Below are positions 7,562-16,977 of a stretch of 64,000 bases of DNA, in pieces. Below the pieces are notes generated by a model, which saw nothing but the letters and a program-made list of their open reading frames with translations, searched no databases and had not been told where the DNA came from. The position numbers and the translations under genes were made by a program. The DNA comes from Paraclostridium tenue. Lineage in GTDB: Bacteria; Bacillota; Clostridia; Peptostreptococcales; Peptostreptococcaceae. The stretch lies in assembly GCF_015668515.1 (NCBI RefSeq), contig NZ_JADPFO010000002.1, forward strand, positions 128,992-192,991. Direction: 5' to 3'. How positions within the stretch are numbered: position 1 is the first letter of the stretch; the number at the start of each line of letters is the position of its first letter.

Positions 7562-9622
7562 ATGAGTGATTTAAATAAAGAGATTAAATATGTAAAAGGT
7601 ATAGGGCCAAAAAGAGCTAACAAATTAAACAAATTAGGAATATTTACTGTATCCGATTTAGTATATTACTTTCCTAGACAATACGAAGATAGAAATAACT
7701 TAAAAAAGATATTTGAACTAGAAGATGAAGAAAAAGTAACTATAAGAGTGATTGTAAATAGTATAGAAACTTCTAATATTAGAAAAGGGTTAGTTATAAC
7801 TAAAATAGGAGTAAGAGATGAAACTGGATTTGCAAGATTAGTATTTTTTAATCAAGAATATATAAGTAGTACTTTAAAAAAAGGAAATACTATATTAGTT
7901 TTTGGGAAGGTTAAAAAAAATTCTCATGGAGTAGAATTAAGCTCGTGTGAAATAGAACAAATGACTAATAATCCTAAAAACACATGTGGCATAATGCCAA
8001 TATATTCATTGACTTATGGATTAACAAATAAAGAACTTACAAATATAATAAAGACAGTGTTTAATAATGAACAAATTAAAATAAAAGAGTATTTACCAAA
8101 GCGAATTATAGAAAAATACAAATTATGTAGTATTGATTATGCAGTTAAAAATTTGCATGCACCTTCAAGTAAAGATAGTTTAAAAATAGCACTTTATAGA
8201 TTGGTCTTTGAAGAGTTTTTAATGCTTCAATTAGGCTTATTTTTGTTTAAAAATGGAGTAACTGAAAAGTCAGGAATATTTTTTGAAAAAAAACAAAATT
8301 TAAAACAAGTATTAAATTCTCTACCATTTAATTTAACTAATGCTCAAAATAGAGCATTAAATGAGATATTAAATGATATGAACTCTAATAAAGTTATGAA
8401 TAGGCTAGTTCAAGGTGATGTTGGTAGTGGCAAAACTGTAGTAGCACTTTTATCATTAGCAAATTGTGTTTTAAATGGATATCAAGGAGCTTTAATGGCA
8501 CCTACTGAGATATTAGCAGAACAACACTACTTATCTTTAAATGAAACGCTATCACAGTTTGGGATTAAAATAGGTTTATTAGTTGGTAGTTTAACAAAAA
8601 AGCAAAAAGAAGTTACACTAGAAAAAGTTAAGAATAATGAAATAGATATATTAATAGGAACACATGCACTAATAGAAGATAAGGTAGAGTTTAACAACTT
8701 AGGGATTGTAATAACAGATGAACAACATAGATTTGGAGTTAGACAAAGAAATAAGTTATCAGAAAAAGGATATAATCCAGATATATTAGTAATGACAGCA
8801 ACTCCAATACCTAGGACACTAGCATTGATTTTATATGGGGATTTAGACATATCTATAATTGATGAATTACCACCAGGAAGACAACCAATAGAGACTTTAG
8901 CTGTATATAAAGACAAAAGAGATAGGGCTTATAATAGTTTAGTTCGATCTGAAGTTGAAAAAGGTAGACAAGTATATATAGTATGTCCTTTGGTTGAAGA
9001 AAGTGAATCTATAGAAGCAAAAGCTGCCGTAGATTTAGTAGAGGAATTAAAGAGTGAATATTTTGCTGACTTGAGATTAGGTCTTTTGCATGGTAAAATG
9101 AAACCTGGTGAAAAAGACGATATAATGAAAAAATTTAAAAATAGAGAGTTGGATATATTGGTTTCAACGACCGTTATAGAAGTTGGAGTTAATGTTCCAA
9201 ATGCAACACTTATGATAATTGAAAATGCAGAAAGATTTGGATTGGCCCAACTTCATCAGTTAAGAGGAAGGGTTGGAAGAGGTAGTCATAAGTCTTATTG
9301 TATATTGATTTACTCATCAAAATCAGAAGTTTGTTCTCAAAGAATGGGTATAATGGAAGAAACTACAGATGGATTTAAAATTTCTGAAAAGGATCTTGAG
9401 ATAAGAGGTCCAGGAGAGTTTTTTGGAACAAGACAACATGGATTACCTGAACTTAAAGTAGCTAATATATTTAAGCATATGAAAATATTAAAAGTAGCTC
9501 AACAAGAAGCTAGGTATATAGTAGGGGAAGACCCAAAACTAGTAAATTATGAGAATAAGGATTTAAAGAAAGAAGTGTTAAAAAAGTTTGAAAATAGATT
9601 AAAAGAAATATCATTAAATTAG
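7562..9622 (+). CDS. recG: ATP-dependent DNA helicase RecG
   Basis: Branch-migrating helicase that remodels stalled forks and Holliday junctions. The N-terminal wedge/OB domain (KGIGPKRA, YYFPRQYEDR) precedes the helicase core: Walker A GDVGSGKT near residue 285, DEQH near 386, TATPIPRTLAL, and motif VI with GRVGRG. I chose ATG 7562 (686 residues) because AAGGTGA lies six bases ahead of it; the upstream in-frame GTG at 7553 is part of that ribosome-binding site. The gene follows the yloV terminator and precedes rsmD. Confidence 0.97.
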   Translation: MSDLNKEIKYVKGIGPKRANKLNKLGIFTVSDLVYYFPRQYEDRNNLKKIFELEDEEKVTIRVIVNSIETSNIRKGLVITKIGVRDETGFARLVFFNQEYISSTLKKGNTILVFGKVKKNSHGVELSSCEIEQMTNNPKNTCGIMPIYSLTYGLTNKELTNIIKTVFNNEQIKIKEYLPKRIIEKYKLCSIDYAVKNLHAPSSKDSLKIALYRLVFEEFLMLQLGLFLFKNGVTEKSGIFFEKKQNLKQVLNSLPFNLTNAQNRALNEILNDMNSNKVMNRLVQGDVGSGKTVVALLSLANCVLNGYQGALMAPTEILAEQHYLSLNETLSQFGIKIGLLVGSLTKKQKEVTLEKVKNNEIDILIGTHALIEDKVEFNNLGIVITDEQHRFGVRQRNKLSEKGYNPDILVMTATPIPRTLALILYGDLDISIIDELPPGRQPIETLAVYKDKRDRAYNSLVRSEVEKGRQVYIVCPLVEESESIEAKAAVDLVEELKSEYFADLRLGLLHGKMKPGEKDDIMKKFKNRELDILVSTTVIEVGVNVPNATLMIIENAERFGLAQLHQLRGRVGRGSHKSYCILIYSSKSEVCSQRMGIMEETTDGFKISEKDLEIRGPGEFFGTRQHGLPELKVANIFKHMKILKVAQQEARYIVGEDPKLVNYENKDLKKEVLKKFENRLKEISLN

Positions 9623-9662
9623 ATGTAATTTATGGTAAAATAAAGTGGAAGGAGCAGTTATA

Positions 9663-10217
9663 TTGAGAGTAATTTCAGGAAAAGCTAGAGGATTAAAATT
9701 AAATACACCTAAAAATGAAGATGTGAGACCTACTACTGATAGAGTTAAGGAATCGCTATTTAATATAATAAATGGATACATAATAGATGGAGAAATCTTG
9801 GATTTATTTGCAGGGACAGGCTCATTAGGTATAGAGTGTTTATCTAGAGGAGCTAACAAATGTGTATTTGTAGATGTAAGTAAAACTAGCATAGATATAG
9901 TAAAAAGTAATATAAAAAAAGCTAGAGTAGAAGATAATGCTGAAATTTTAAATATAGATTATAAATCTGCAATAGACAAAGTTAAGAACAAAACCTATAA
10001 ATTTGACATGATATTTATGGACCCTCCATATTATGAAAATATGTTTATGGATGCATTAAAAAAAATAGATGAATCTGATATATTAAAAGATGATGGAATT
10101 ATAGTTGTGGAACATGATACAAAGCAGGAATTCCCTGAAAGTATAGGGAAGCTAATAAAAGATAGAAGCAAAAAGTACGGAAATACTACGCTTACATTCT
10201 ATTGTATGGAGGATTAA
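9663..10217 (+). CDS. rsmD: 16S rRNA (guanine966-N2)-methyltransferase RsmD
   Basis: Methylates G966 of 16S rRNA using SAM. Visible motifs are RVISGKARGLKL at the start, DLFAGTGSLGIECLSRGA (SAM motif I) and FMDPPYY (catalytic DPPY). I chose the TTG at 9663 (184 residues), since GGAAGGAG lies about eight bases upstream and family members begin with the RVISG strand; an in-frame GTG at 9645 would add six unlikely residues. It ends two bases before coaD, the standard rsmD-coaD pair. Confidence 0.95.
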   Translation: MRVISGKARGLKLNTPKNEDVRPTTDRVKESLFNIINGYIIDGEILDLFAGTGSLGIECLSRGANKCVFVDVSKTSIDIVKSNIKKARVEDNAEILNIDYKSAIDKVKNKTYKFDMIFMDPPYYENMFMDALKKIDESDILKDDGIIVVEHDTKQEFPESIGKLIKDRSKKYGNTTLTFYCMED

Positions 10218-10219
10218 TA

Positions 10220-10717
10220 ATGGAAAGTACAGTTAGAAAAGCTATATTTGCAGGAAGTTTTGATCCTATAACTAATGGACATCTGGATATAATAGAAAGA
10301 GCTGCAAAATTATTTGATGAATTACAAATAGGAGTATTATATAATCCTAACAAAAAAGGACTTTTTACATTTGAAGAAAGAATAGATTTAATAAAAGTAT
10401 GTACAAGCCATATTAAAAATATAAAAATAGTTAGTTTTGATGGATTATTAGTTAATTATTGCGAGAAACATGGTATTCAAACTTTAGTAAGAGGGATAAG
10501 AAGCGGAGCTGACGTAGAGTATGAACTTCAGATGGCTCATATGAATAAAGAATTAAACCCGAATATAGAAACTGTAATACTACCTACAACTACAAAGTAT
10601 TCATATATAAGTTCATCGCTTATAAAAGAAGTATTACATTTTGATGTTAATATAGAGAATTTAGTTCCTAAGGTAATAATAGATGAATTAAAAAGAAAAA
10701 CTAATAGGGGGAGATAA
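10220..10717 (+). CDS. coaD: phosphopantetheine adenylyltransferase
   Basis: Catalyses the penultimate step of coenzyme A synthesis, joining 4'-phosphopantetheine and ATP. The nucleotidyltransferase motif AGSFDPITNGHLDI (TxGH) is near the N-terminus, and the C-terminal segment has the family's YSYISSSLIKE. ATG 10220 (165 residues) is favoured because GGAGG lies ahead of it; the in-frame TTG at 10202 lies inside rsmD. It is followed one base later by the coiled-coil gene, so translation is coupled. Confidence 0.96.
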   Translation: MESTVRKAIFAGSFDPITNGHLDIIERAAKLFDELQIGVLYNPNKKGLFTFEERIDLIKVCTSHIKNIKIVSFDGLLVNYCEKHGIQTLVRGIRSGADVEYELQMAHMNKELNPNIETVILPTTTKYSYISSSLIKEVLHFDVNIENLVPKVIIDELKRKTNRGR

Positions 10718-10718
10718 T

Positions 10719-11237
10719 ATGAATATAGACTTAGAAATAATGGAATTATTAGAGGAGTTAGAAAGCACTATAAATAATGCTAGTTCAATTCCTTTTTCTC
10801 ATAAATCAGGGATAGATAAAGAAGAAGTATTAAATATAATAGCTGATATAAAAGCGATACTTCCTGAAGAAGTAAAACAAGCAGTTTGGATAAATAAAGA
10901 AAGACAAAAAATATTAAATAATGCTAATCAAGATGCAGAAATTTTAATAGAACAAGCTACTAAAGAAGCTGAGCAAATTATAGAAAAAGCTATGAAAGAA
11001 ACTGAAGATATGAAGAAAAATTCAGAAGATATAATAAAATCATATATTGATTCAGATGGGTTAGTAGTAGAAGCTGAAGAAAAAGCTAAAGCTATAATAG
11101 AAAAAGCTGATTATACAGCAAGAGAAATAAAGTTAGGCTCTATAAGATATGCAGATGATGTATTAGAAGGATTACAATATAATCTTCAAAATATAATGGA
11201 CGAAATTTCAACAAATAGAAGAGAATTAAGTGAATAA
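10719..11237 (+). CDS. coiled-coil protein of unknown function, ATPase subunit E-like helix
   Basis: 172 residues with no catalytic motif I recognise. The central part (about 55-140) is a highly charged alanine/glutamate/lysine helix with repeats of the type AEQIIEKAxKE, resembling the stalk helices of V-type ATPase subunit E or F-type subunit b, and some clostridial homologs are annotated loosely as ATPase. No membrane segment. A GGGGGAG site precedes the ATG one base after coaD. It is the last gene of the recG-rsmD-coaD unit. I call it a coiled-coil protein of unknown role. Confidence 0.8.
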   Translation: MNIDLEIMELLEELESTINNASSIPFSHKSGIDKEEVLNIIADIKAILPEEVKQAVWINKERQKILNNANQDAEILIEQATKEAEQIIEKAMKETEDMKKNSEDIIKSYIDSDGLVVEAEEKAKAIIEKADYTAREIKLGSIRYADDVLEGLQYNLQNIMDEISTNRRELSE

Positions 11238-11238
11238 T

Positions 11239-11279
11239 AAAAATAGCTATCTATAAACTTATAGATAGCTATTTTTATT
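11239..11279. terminator. terminator between coiled-coil gene and ylbJ
   Basis: A 17-bp perfect stem (AAAAATAGCTATCTATA / TATAGATAGCTATTTTT) with a 4-base loop is followed by T-rich sequence. The genes converge here, and the flanking A and T runs would let it work in both directions. Confidence 0.85.
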
Positions 11280-11284
11280 ATTCT

Positions 11285-12481
11285 TTACTTAGCGTGAGTA
11301 TTTAGTCGTTTTAATAAAAAAAAGGTAAATATTATATATATTAGTACTAATACAGGTAATATTAAATAGTAATTGTTTATATAATAATTCCAAATGAAAT
11401 TGTTATATAATATACTAGATATACTTGTTAATTTCTCAAATAGTGGAATTAAATCTATTAATGGATAAAATATGAAAGTAAAGATAAATGCAAATACACC
11501 ATGCAAAAATTTAGAAAATATATATGTACTTATACTTATATCAGTTTGGGCTAAAAAGCTAGAACATTGGGCTAATATAGATAAACCACTAAAAGCTATT
11601 ATAAAACTACACAAAGAAATTCTAATGATTTCAGGGATATTTGTAATACTAGAGACTTGATTACAACCTATAGTTATTTCAAATAGCCCACTTATAAAAG
11701 CTGAGCATAATTCTTTAGAAAATCCAAAAAAAGATAAAGGTAAGTAAATAATAGCAGATACTAAGTCTATAAAATTAAATATTGATAATACTTTAAATAC
11801 AACTGAAAATACTATTACAAATCCTCCTACCATAAGAATTGTGTTTATACCATTAAATACTGCATCTCCAAACAAAACAAAAAAACCTTTATTTTCTTTT
11901 TTTCTATTAGCTACAATAAGATTAACTTCTGATTTAAAGTCTATATTTTCGCGTTTAACACATTCCTTACCATAATTTTTAAATAATATTCCTACTGTTA
12001 AAGAAGCTAAATAATGGCATATAAGAATTAGGTATCCTAAAGCAGTATTATTAAACATTCCAATTGCAACAGCTCCAACTATAAATAATGGACCAGAAGT
12101 AGAGCAAAATGATACCAACCTTTGAGCTTCATATTTAGAAATTTCATTATTTTGTCTAAGTTCAGAAGCTAATTTTGCTCCAACAGGGTATCCAGATACT
12201 GTAGATATAGCAAAAACTAAAGAGCTTTTTCCTGATACATTAAAAAGTTTTCTAGTTAATGGATTTACTACTAATCCTAATATGTCTACAAATTTTAATT
12301 TTACTATTAAGTTAGCTGCTATAATGAATGGAAGTAATGAAGGTATTAAGGTATCTACCCATATTGAAAAACCATTTTTAGCAGCATTTATAGAGTCAGT
12401 TGGAAATAATATTATACCTATAATTATTATCATTACGACTAAAGATGGAATTAAAAATTTTATAAATTTGCTTTTTTTCAC
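11285..12481 (-). CDS. ylbJ: sporulation integral membrane protein YlbJ
   Basis: 398-residue polytopic membrane protein with roughly eight to ten hydrophobic segments and the nucleoside-transporter gate-like repeat seen in YlbJ/SpoVM-locus membrane proteins. In B. subtilis ylbJ is a sigma-E gene needed for heat-resistant spores, and it also lies next to coaD (ylbI). Motifs such as SGYPVGAKL and FSGLSIL are typical. GTAGGTGG precedes the ATG on the minus strand, and a sigma-E-like promoter lies just upstream. A terminator separates it from tmcAL, so it is probably transcribed separately. Confidence 0.92.
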   Translation of the reverse strand: MKKSKFIKFLIPSLVVMIIIIGIILFPTDSINAAKNGFSIWVDTLIPSLLPFIIAANLIVKLKFVDILGLVVNPLTRKLFNVSGKSSLVFAISTVSGYPVGAKLASELRQNNEISKYEAQRLVSFCSTSGPLFIVGAVAIGMFNNTALGYLILICHYLASLTVGILFKNYGKECVKRENIDFKSEVNLIVANRKKENKGFFVLFGDAVFNGINTILMVGGFVIVFSVVFKVLSIFNFIDLVSAIIYLPLSFFGFSKELCSAFISGLFEITIGCNQVSSITNIPEIIRISLCSFIIAFSGLSILAQCSSFLAQTDISISTYIFSKFLHGVFAFIFTFIFYPLIDLIPLFEKLTSISSILYNNFIWNYYINNYYLILPVLVLIYIIFTFFLLKRLNTHAK

Positions 12482-12513
12482 TTCACCACCTACTTTTAAT
12501 ATAATCTACAATA

Positions 12514-12542
12514 ATTATATTAAATTAAATTATAAACTATGA
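12514..12542 (-). promoter_or_regulatory. sigma-E-like promoter for ylbJ
   Basis: On the minus strand TCATAGT (12542-12536), a 14-base spacer, and AATATAAT (12521-12514) match the B. subtilis sigma-E consensus (KCATATT / CATACAAT) at most positions. The predicted start leaves a short leader before the ribosome-binding site. ylbJ is in the sigma-E regulon of B. subtilis, which agrees. Confidence 0.5.
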
Positions 12543-12573
12543 TAAAAAACCTACCATGTAATTGGTAGGTTTT
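12543..12573 (-). terminator. intrinsic terminator after tmcAL
   Basis: Read on the minus strand: an 11-bp stem (AAAACCTACCA / TGGTAGGTTTT) followed by a T run. It overlaps the tmcAL stop codon. Confidence 0.85.
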
Positions 12574-13837
12574 ACTTTATATATACAGGGGAAAGGTAAT
12601 AATCCATAGGACCTTTAAGTAAATTCATGTTGTTTTTATAGTACGGGATATTATACATATTTGTAGCTTTTATATCATATTTAATTAAAGTTTCAAATAC
12701 TTTATCATCTTCAAAGTTAACGTTAGAAAATTTATTAATGATTTTTATTTCTGAATTTAATTTTATCTGTTTTATAATTTCTCTACCTTTATCATTAAAA
12801 GCTAATATGCGTACATAAGGTAATTTCATTATATTTTTTACAGTGTTCATATCATCTTTAGTTATGCCTAAAAGTATATTATTTAGGATTCTTTTTACCT
12901 TTGTTAAAGTGTATCTTTTTGATTTTATTGATTGCTGAAGTTCGAATATATTTTTACACGAAAATACTGATTTATATATTTTATTCTCAATTCCTTCGTT
13001 TACATCAAAATAAGAATTTAATATATTTAAATCTCTAATAACTAATTCTCTTATTGTATCAAAATAATATTCATCAAACATAGGGTTAAAGTTATTATCT
13101 ATACTTTTAGATATTAATTCAAATGTCTTAATAGGAACAACATTAGATATACTATCTAGTGTATTATATTCTTTAAGAGTTTTTCGTATTGCTGTGGCCG
13201 AACAAATATTACTTTCTATAGTTTCAGAATTATAATCTGCTTGAATTCTAGTTATTGAATATGGCCTTATGGTACTTTTATGCTTTAATAAACTTTTAAT
13301 GTACTCAATACCCAATATGTTATTAGGTGTACTTAATACATCATTTAATTTATTTTCATATATATTTAGATTTGTATGATTTAGCATATACTCTGAAAGT
13401 GCTTTACTTCTTGCTAAAGCAAATAAAATCCCTTCATCTAAATTTCTTTTTAAAAGAGTTTTAAACTTATCAGGTTCATTAATTAATATTTTTGAAATTT
13501 CAACTAATAAATCTATATCTCCATGTTCACTACCAAAACAAATTGAATCTATACAATTTAATGAGTTTAGTAAAGTTATAGCACCATGAGCAAATATCTC
13601 AGCACTTTGACAAGCATAAAGTGTTGGAAGTTCTACAACCAAATCAACTCCATTTGAAACTGCCATTTCAGCTCTTTTATATTTATCAAATAAAGCAGGT
13701 TCTCCTCTTTGTAAAAAGTTTCCGCTCATTACTGCTATACTATGAGTGGAATTAGTTATCTCTAAAGATTTTTTTAAGTGATATAAATGACCATTGTGGA
13801 ATGGATTATATTCGACTATTAATCCTAATATTTTCAT
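12572..13837 (-). CDS. tmcAL: tRNA(Met) cytidine acetate ligase TmcAL (YlbM)
   Basis: Forms N4-acetylcytidine at the wobble position of elongator tRNA-Met using acetate and ATP. The N-terminus has the nucleotidyltransferase signature [13 protein letters not shown] with the HxGH-type motif, then [24 protein letters not shown] and SATAIRK. Length of 421 residues is normal. AAGGAGATTTTC precedes the ATG on the minus strand. The enzyme uses free acetate, and acetate kinase is the divergent neighbour, though that pairing may be chance. Confidence 0.94.
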   Translation of the reverse strand: MKILGLIVEYNPFHNGHLYHLKKSLEITNSTHSIAVMSGNFLQRGEPALFDKYKRAEMAVSNGVDLVVELPTLYACQSAEIFAHGAITLLNSLNCIDSICFGSEHGDIDLLVEISKILINEPDKFKTLLKRNLDEGILFALARSKALSEYMLNHTNLNIYENKLNDVLSTPNNILGIEYIKSLLKHKSTIRPYSITRIQADYNSETIESNICSATAIRKTLKEYNTLDSISNVVPIKTFELISKSIDNNFNPMFDEYYFDTIRELVIRDLNILNSYFDVNEGIENKIYKSVFSCKNIFELQQSIKSKRYTLTKVKRILNNILLGITKDDMNTVKNIMKLPYVRILAFNDKGREIIKQIKLNSEIKIINKFSNVNFEDDKVFETLIKYDIKATNMYNIPYYKNNMNLLKGPMDYYLSPVYIK

Positions 13838-14159
13838 GAAAATCTCCTTTACGCTAAATTTCTTTAAAATATATCAAAAAAACAGAAGGTCTGTTATTAT
13901 ATAAGTAGAATTAAAATATTATAAAAAATAAATTATATTTATTATAATATTAAACAAAAATGAGAACAATAATTCTTGAATTAAATGTACATATAACTTA
14001 AAAAATTAAAAAATCTTATAAAGTATGTACTTTTATCAAAAAAAATGATATAGTAATAATGAATAAATTTGTTTAATGTATACAAGTAATATTGTTCAAT
14101 TTTTAATTGTAGATAAACTTATTACATAATTATTGGTAAAGATTTAAGGAGGTATACTA
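13838..14159. other. 322-bp divergent intergenic region tmcAL/ackA
   Basis: Very AT-rich. It holds the tmcAL ribosome-binding site at its left end and the ackA site AAGGAGG at its right end. It must contain promoters for both genes. A TATAGT-like -10 near 14049 is the best plus-strand candidate, but its -35 is weak. I see no riboswitch, tRNA or small ORF that I can support. Confidence 0.6.
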
Positions 14160-15356
14160 ATGAAAGTATTAGTATTAAACTGTGGTAGTTCTTCATTAAA
14201 ATATCAATTAATAGATATGTCAAATGAAGAAGTTTTATGTATAGGATTAGTTGAAAGAATAGGAATAGAAGGTTCTATATTAAAGCAAGAGAAAGATGGA
14301 GTAGAAGGTAAGCTTGTAGTTGAGCAACCAATGGAAAACCACCAAGATGCTATAAAATTAGTATTAGAAGGTGTTGTTCACCCAGAATTCGGTGGAGTTA
14401 AAGATATAAGTGAAGTTGAAGCTGTTGGACACAGAGTAGTTCACGGTGGAGAGAAATTCGCTAGCTCAGTTAAAATAAACGAAGAAGTTATGGCTGCAAT
14501 AGAAGAATGTGTTGAATTAGCACCACTTCATAACCCAGCTAACATAATGGGAATAAAAGCTTGTGAAGCTATACTTCCAGGAGTACCAATGGTTGCTGTA
14601 TTTGATACTGCATTCCATCAAACTATGCCTAAGAAGTCTTATTTATATGGATTACCTCATGAATTATATACTAAATATGGCGTAAGAAGATACGGATTCC
14701 ACGGAACTTCTCACAAGTATGTATCTCAAAGAGCTGCAGATATGTTAGGAAAGAACATAGAAGATGTTAAAATAATAACTTGTCACTTAGGAAACGGAGC
14801 TTCTATAGCTGCTGTTGATGGTGGTAAATGTGTAGATACTTCTATGGGATTCACTCCATTAGAAGGTTTAATAATGGGAACTAGATGTGGAGATATAGAT
14901 GCTGCTATATTACCATTCTTAATGGAAAAAGAAGGATTAAATGCTGCTGGTTTATCTGATTTAATGAACAAGCAATCTGGAGTATACGGAATGACTGGTA
15001 TATCAAGTGACTTCAGAGATATAGAAGGAGCTGCTGCAAAAGGAGATGAAAAAGCTCAAGTTGCATTAGATGCTTATGTTCAAAGAGTTCAAAAATATAT
15101 AGGAGCTTACGCTGCAGAAATGAACGGAGTAGATGCTGTAGTATTTACTGCTGGTGTTGGTGAAAATGGTATAGATATAAGAGAAACTATAGCTTCTAAC
15201 ATGGAATTCTTAGGAATGAAATTAGACAAAGAAGCTAACAAAGTTAGAGGTAAAGAGAGAGTAATATCTACTGAAGATTCTAAAACTAAGATATTATTAA
15301 TACCAACTAACGAAGAATTAATGATAGCAAAAGATACTGTTGCATTAGTAAAATAA
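14160..15356 (+). CDS. ackA: acetate kinase
   Basis: Converts acetyl phosphate and ADP to acetate and ATP, the main substrate-level ATP step of acetogenic fermentation. The 398-residue protein has all family signatures: [41 protein letters not shown] and CHLGNGAS. Codon choice is distinct from its neighbours, with more C-ending codons such as AAC, TTC and CAC, as expected for a highly expressed protein. AAGGAGGTATACTA precedes the ATG. No pta gene is adjacent, and a strong terminator follows. Confidence 0.98.
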   Translation: MKVLVLNCGSSSLKYQLIDMSNEEVLCIGLVERIGIEGSILKQEKDGVEGKLVVEQPMENHQDAIKLVLEGVVHPEFGGVKDISEVEAVGHRVVHGGEKFASSVKINEEVMAAIEECVELAPLHNPANIMGIKACEAILPGVPMVAVFDTAFHQTMPKKSYLYGLPHELYTKYGVRRYGFHGTSHKYVSQRAADMLGKNIEDVKIITCHLGNGASIAAVDGGKCVDTSMGFTPLEGLIMGTRCGDIDAAILPFLMEKEGLNAAGLSDLMNKQSGVYGMTGISSDFRDIEGAAAKGDEKAQVALDAYVQRVQKYIGAYAAEMNGVDAVVFTAGVGENGIDIRETIASNMEFLGMKLDKEANKVRGKERVISTEDSKTKILLIPTNEELMIAKDTVALVK

Positions 15357-15377
15357 TTGTAACTGGATATAATACTA

Positions 15378-15408
15378 TTAAGGTAGGTTAAAACCTACCT
15401 TAATTTTT
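15378..15408 (+). terminator. intrinsic terminator after ackA
   Basis: A 12-bp perfect stem (TTAAGGTAGGTT / AACCTACCTTAA) with a 2-base loop and a following T tract. Confidence 0.88.
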
Positions 15409-15442
15409 GCCAATAAAGGAATTAACTATCAAGTAAAAATAC

Positions 15443-15471
15443 TTGACAAACATAGTTTATATTTGTATAAT
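15443..15471 (+). promoter_or_regulatory. perfect-consensus sigma-A promoter for DUF177-rpmF
   Basis: TTGACA at 15443-15448, a 17-base spacer, and TATAAT at 15466-15471, an exact match to the housekeeping consensus. It lies 30 bases before the DUF177 start codon. Confidence 0.93.
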
Positions 15472-15500
15472 AAATTTGGCAATAAATTGAGGTGAACTTA

Positions 15501-16028
15501 ATGAAAATTAGTTTAGATAAAATAATAAGAAGAGAAACTGATAATTTACACTTGAATTTTTGCGAAAAAATTGATAGTATTAATTATTGTGATAATACTT
15601 ATAAATTAACTTCTCCTGTAATTTTAAACGGGAAAATAAGTAAAACCAATAAAGGTTTGTTTCTAGATTGCAATGTTGAATTTACTTTAATTGATAATTG
15701 TGCTAGATGCTTAAATGAAGTAGAAGTAAAATTAAGTTATCCTATCCAAGGATTTTTAATTAAAGAAGAAGTTGACGAGAATGAAGTAGAAGAATTTGAT
15801 GTTTATACTTATATAAATGATGAAGTTGACTTTATTGATTTAATAGAACAAACATTAGATTTCAATTTACCTCAAAGAGTTCTTTGTAGTGAAGATTGCA
15901 AAGGTCTTTGTTCAACTTGTGGGACAAACTTAAACAATGAAGTTTGTTCTTGTGATGAAGTCGCGAACGACGAGGATGTAATAGATCCCCGTTTTGCTAA
16001 ATTAAAAGAAATGTTTAAAAATGACTAA
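15501..16028 (+). CDS. DUF177/YceD family protein
   Basis: 175-residue YceD-type protein, usually encoded directly before rpmF and linked in plants and bacteria to 23S rRNA accumulation. The C-terminal third has the cysteine pattern CxxxCxGLCxxCGxxLN followed by CxC, a likely zinc site. The start at ATG 15501 is supported by GAGGTGA just upstream; the in-frame GTG at 15492 is part of that site. It is driven by the consensus promoter and overlaps the spacing expected for translation coupling to rpmF 13 bases later. Confidence 0.92.
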   Translation: MKISLDKIIRRETDNLHLNFCEKIDSINYCDNTYKLTSPVILNGKISKTNKGLFLDCNVEFTLIDNCARCLNEVEVKLSYPIQGFLIKEEVDENEVEEFDVYTYINDEVDFIDLIEQTLDFNLPQRVLCSEDCKGLCSTCGTNLNNEVCSCDEVANDEDVIDPRFAKLKEMFKND

Positions 16029-16041
16029 GGAGGTGGCGTAA

Positions 16042-16218
16042 ATGGCAGTACCAAAGCGTAAAACATCTAAATCAAATACAAAAATGAGAAGAGCAGCTAA
16101 CTCAAAAATGGTAGCAACTGGATTCGCAAGTTGCCCACAATGTCATGAGCCAAAGTTACCACATAGAGTATGTCCAGACTGTGGATATTATAAAGGTAAA
16201 GAAGTTGTATCTAAGTAA
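16042..16218 (+). CDS. rpmF: 50S ribosomal protein L32 (zinc-type)
   Basis: A 58-residue ORF with AAGGAGGTG ahead of its ATG. It begins [18 protein letters not shown], the L32 signature, and has two CxxC pairs (Cys31/Cys34 and Cys44/Cys47) for zinc. It is followed by a strong terminator. The DUF177-rpmF-fapR/plsX order is classic in bacteria. Confidence 0.97.
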   Translation: MAVPKRKTSKSNTKMRRAANSKMVATGFASCPQCHEPKLPHRVCPDCGYYKGKEVVSK

Positions 16219-16225
16219 TACTTCT

Positions 16226-16260
16226 AAAAAACATGTAGAATACTCTACATGTTTTTTTTT
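16226..16260 (+). terminator. intrinsic terminator after rpmF
   Basis: Stem AAAAAACATGTAGA / TCTACATGTTTTTT with a short loop, running into nine T residues. It isolates the L32 unit from the fatty-acid operon, which has its own promoter. Confidence 0.9.
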
Positions 16261-16330
16261 GCTTAATTACGGCAAAACTTATGATAAAATTTAAATATAT
16301 CTAAAATTATAAATAAAAGATAAATAATAG

Positions 16331-16359
16331 TTGATTATTTATAATTAATATTATATACT
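16331..16359 (+). promoter_or_regulatory. sigma-A promoter of the fapR-plsX-fab operon
   Basis: TTGATT at 16331-16336, a 17-base spacer, and TATACT at 16354-16359. The predicted transcription start falls inside the adjacent FapR operator, the usual arrangement for repression. Confidence 0.8.
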
Positions 16360-16363
16360 ACTA

Positions 16364-16380
16364 TTAGTAGTTGGTACTAA
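16364..16380 (+). promoter_or_regulatory. FapR operator
   Basis: A 17-bp inverted repeat, TTAGTA-gttgg-TACTAA, extended by one matching base on each side (16363-16381). Both arms match the FapR box of B. subtilis and Listeria. It lies 27 bases before the fapR start and overlaps the expected transcription start, so the operon should be autoregulated and relieved by malonyl-CoA, as known for FapR. Confidence 0.87.
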
Positions 16381-16407
16381 TTCCAACTATAAAAACTTGG
16401 AGGTAAT

Positions 16408-16965
16408 ATGAAAAAGAAAAGCAAAGCAGAAAGACAACATGAACTTGTCGAGATGCTAAAGGATGATCCTTTTTATACAGATGAAGAATTGGCAAATGTA
16501 TTTGATGTAAGTATACAAACTATAAGACTTGATAGACTTGCATTAAATATTCCAGAGCTTAGAGAAAGAGTTAAGCAAATAGCTGAAACTGAAACATCTA
16601 AAGTTAAGACTTTAGGTATAAAAGAGATAACAGGAGAGATAATTGACTTATCTGTTGGTCAATTAGGCATATCTATGTTAGATATTACCGAAGATATGAT
16701 TTACTCCAAAACTGGAACTCTTAAAGATGAATATATATTTTCACTAGCAAATTCTTTAGCTATGGCTATAATAGATGCACCTCAAGTAATAATGAGGTTT
16801 GCGAACATAAAAACGCTTAAGCATATACAACAAAAAGATAGACTTATAGCAAAAGCGGAAATATATAAAAACGTTGATAAAAAACATTATGTAAAAGTTG
16901 TAGTTAATAATAAAGCGCAAGAACAGATATTTAGAGGAAAATTTATATTTGAAGAGTTAGTTTAG
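16408..16965 (+). CDS. fapR: fatty acid and phospholipid biosynthesis repressor FapR
   Basis: 185-residue repressor whose ligand is malonyl-CoA. The N-terminal DeoR-like helix-turn-helix spans about residues 5-50 (DEELANVFDVSIQTIRLDR), followed by a linker helix and a hotdog-fold effector domain. It lies first in the operon behind its own operator. It ends 12 bases before plsX with GGAGGAG between. Confidence 0.96.
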   Translation: MKKKSKAERQHELVEMLKDDPFYTDEELANVFDVSIQTIRLDRLALNIPELRERVKQIAETETSKVKTLGIKEITGEIIDLSVGQLGISMLDITEDMIYSKTGTLKDEYIFSLANSLAMAIIDAPQVIMRFANIKTLKHIQQKDRLIAKAEIYKNVDKKHYVKVVVNNKAQEQIFRGKFIFEELV

Positions 16966-16977
16966 GAGGAGAAATTT

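Noticed and set aside
8527-8916. 129-codon minus-strand open frame
   Set aside because: Antisense to the recG helicase core, no family features.
13838-14159. Riboswitch or small RNA in the largest intergenic gap
   Set aside because: No convincing stem, conserved core or terminator is visible; it is best explained as two divergent promoters.
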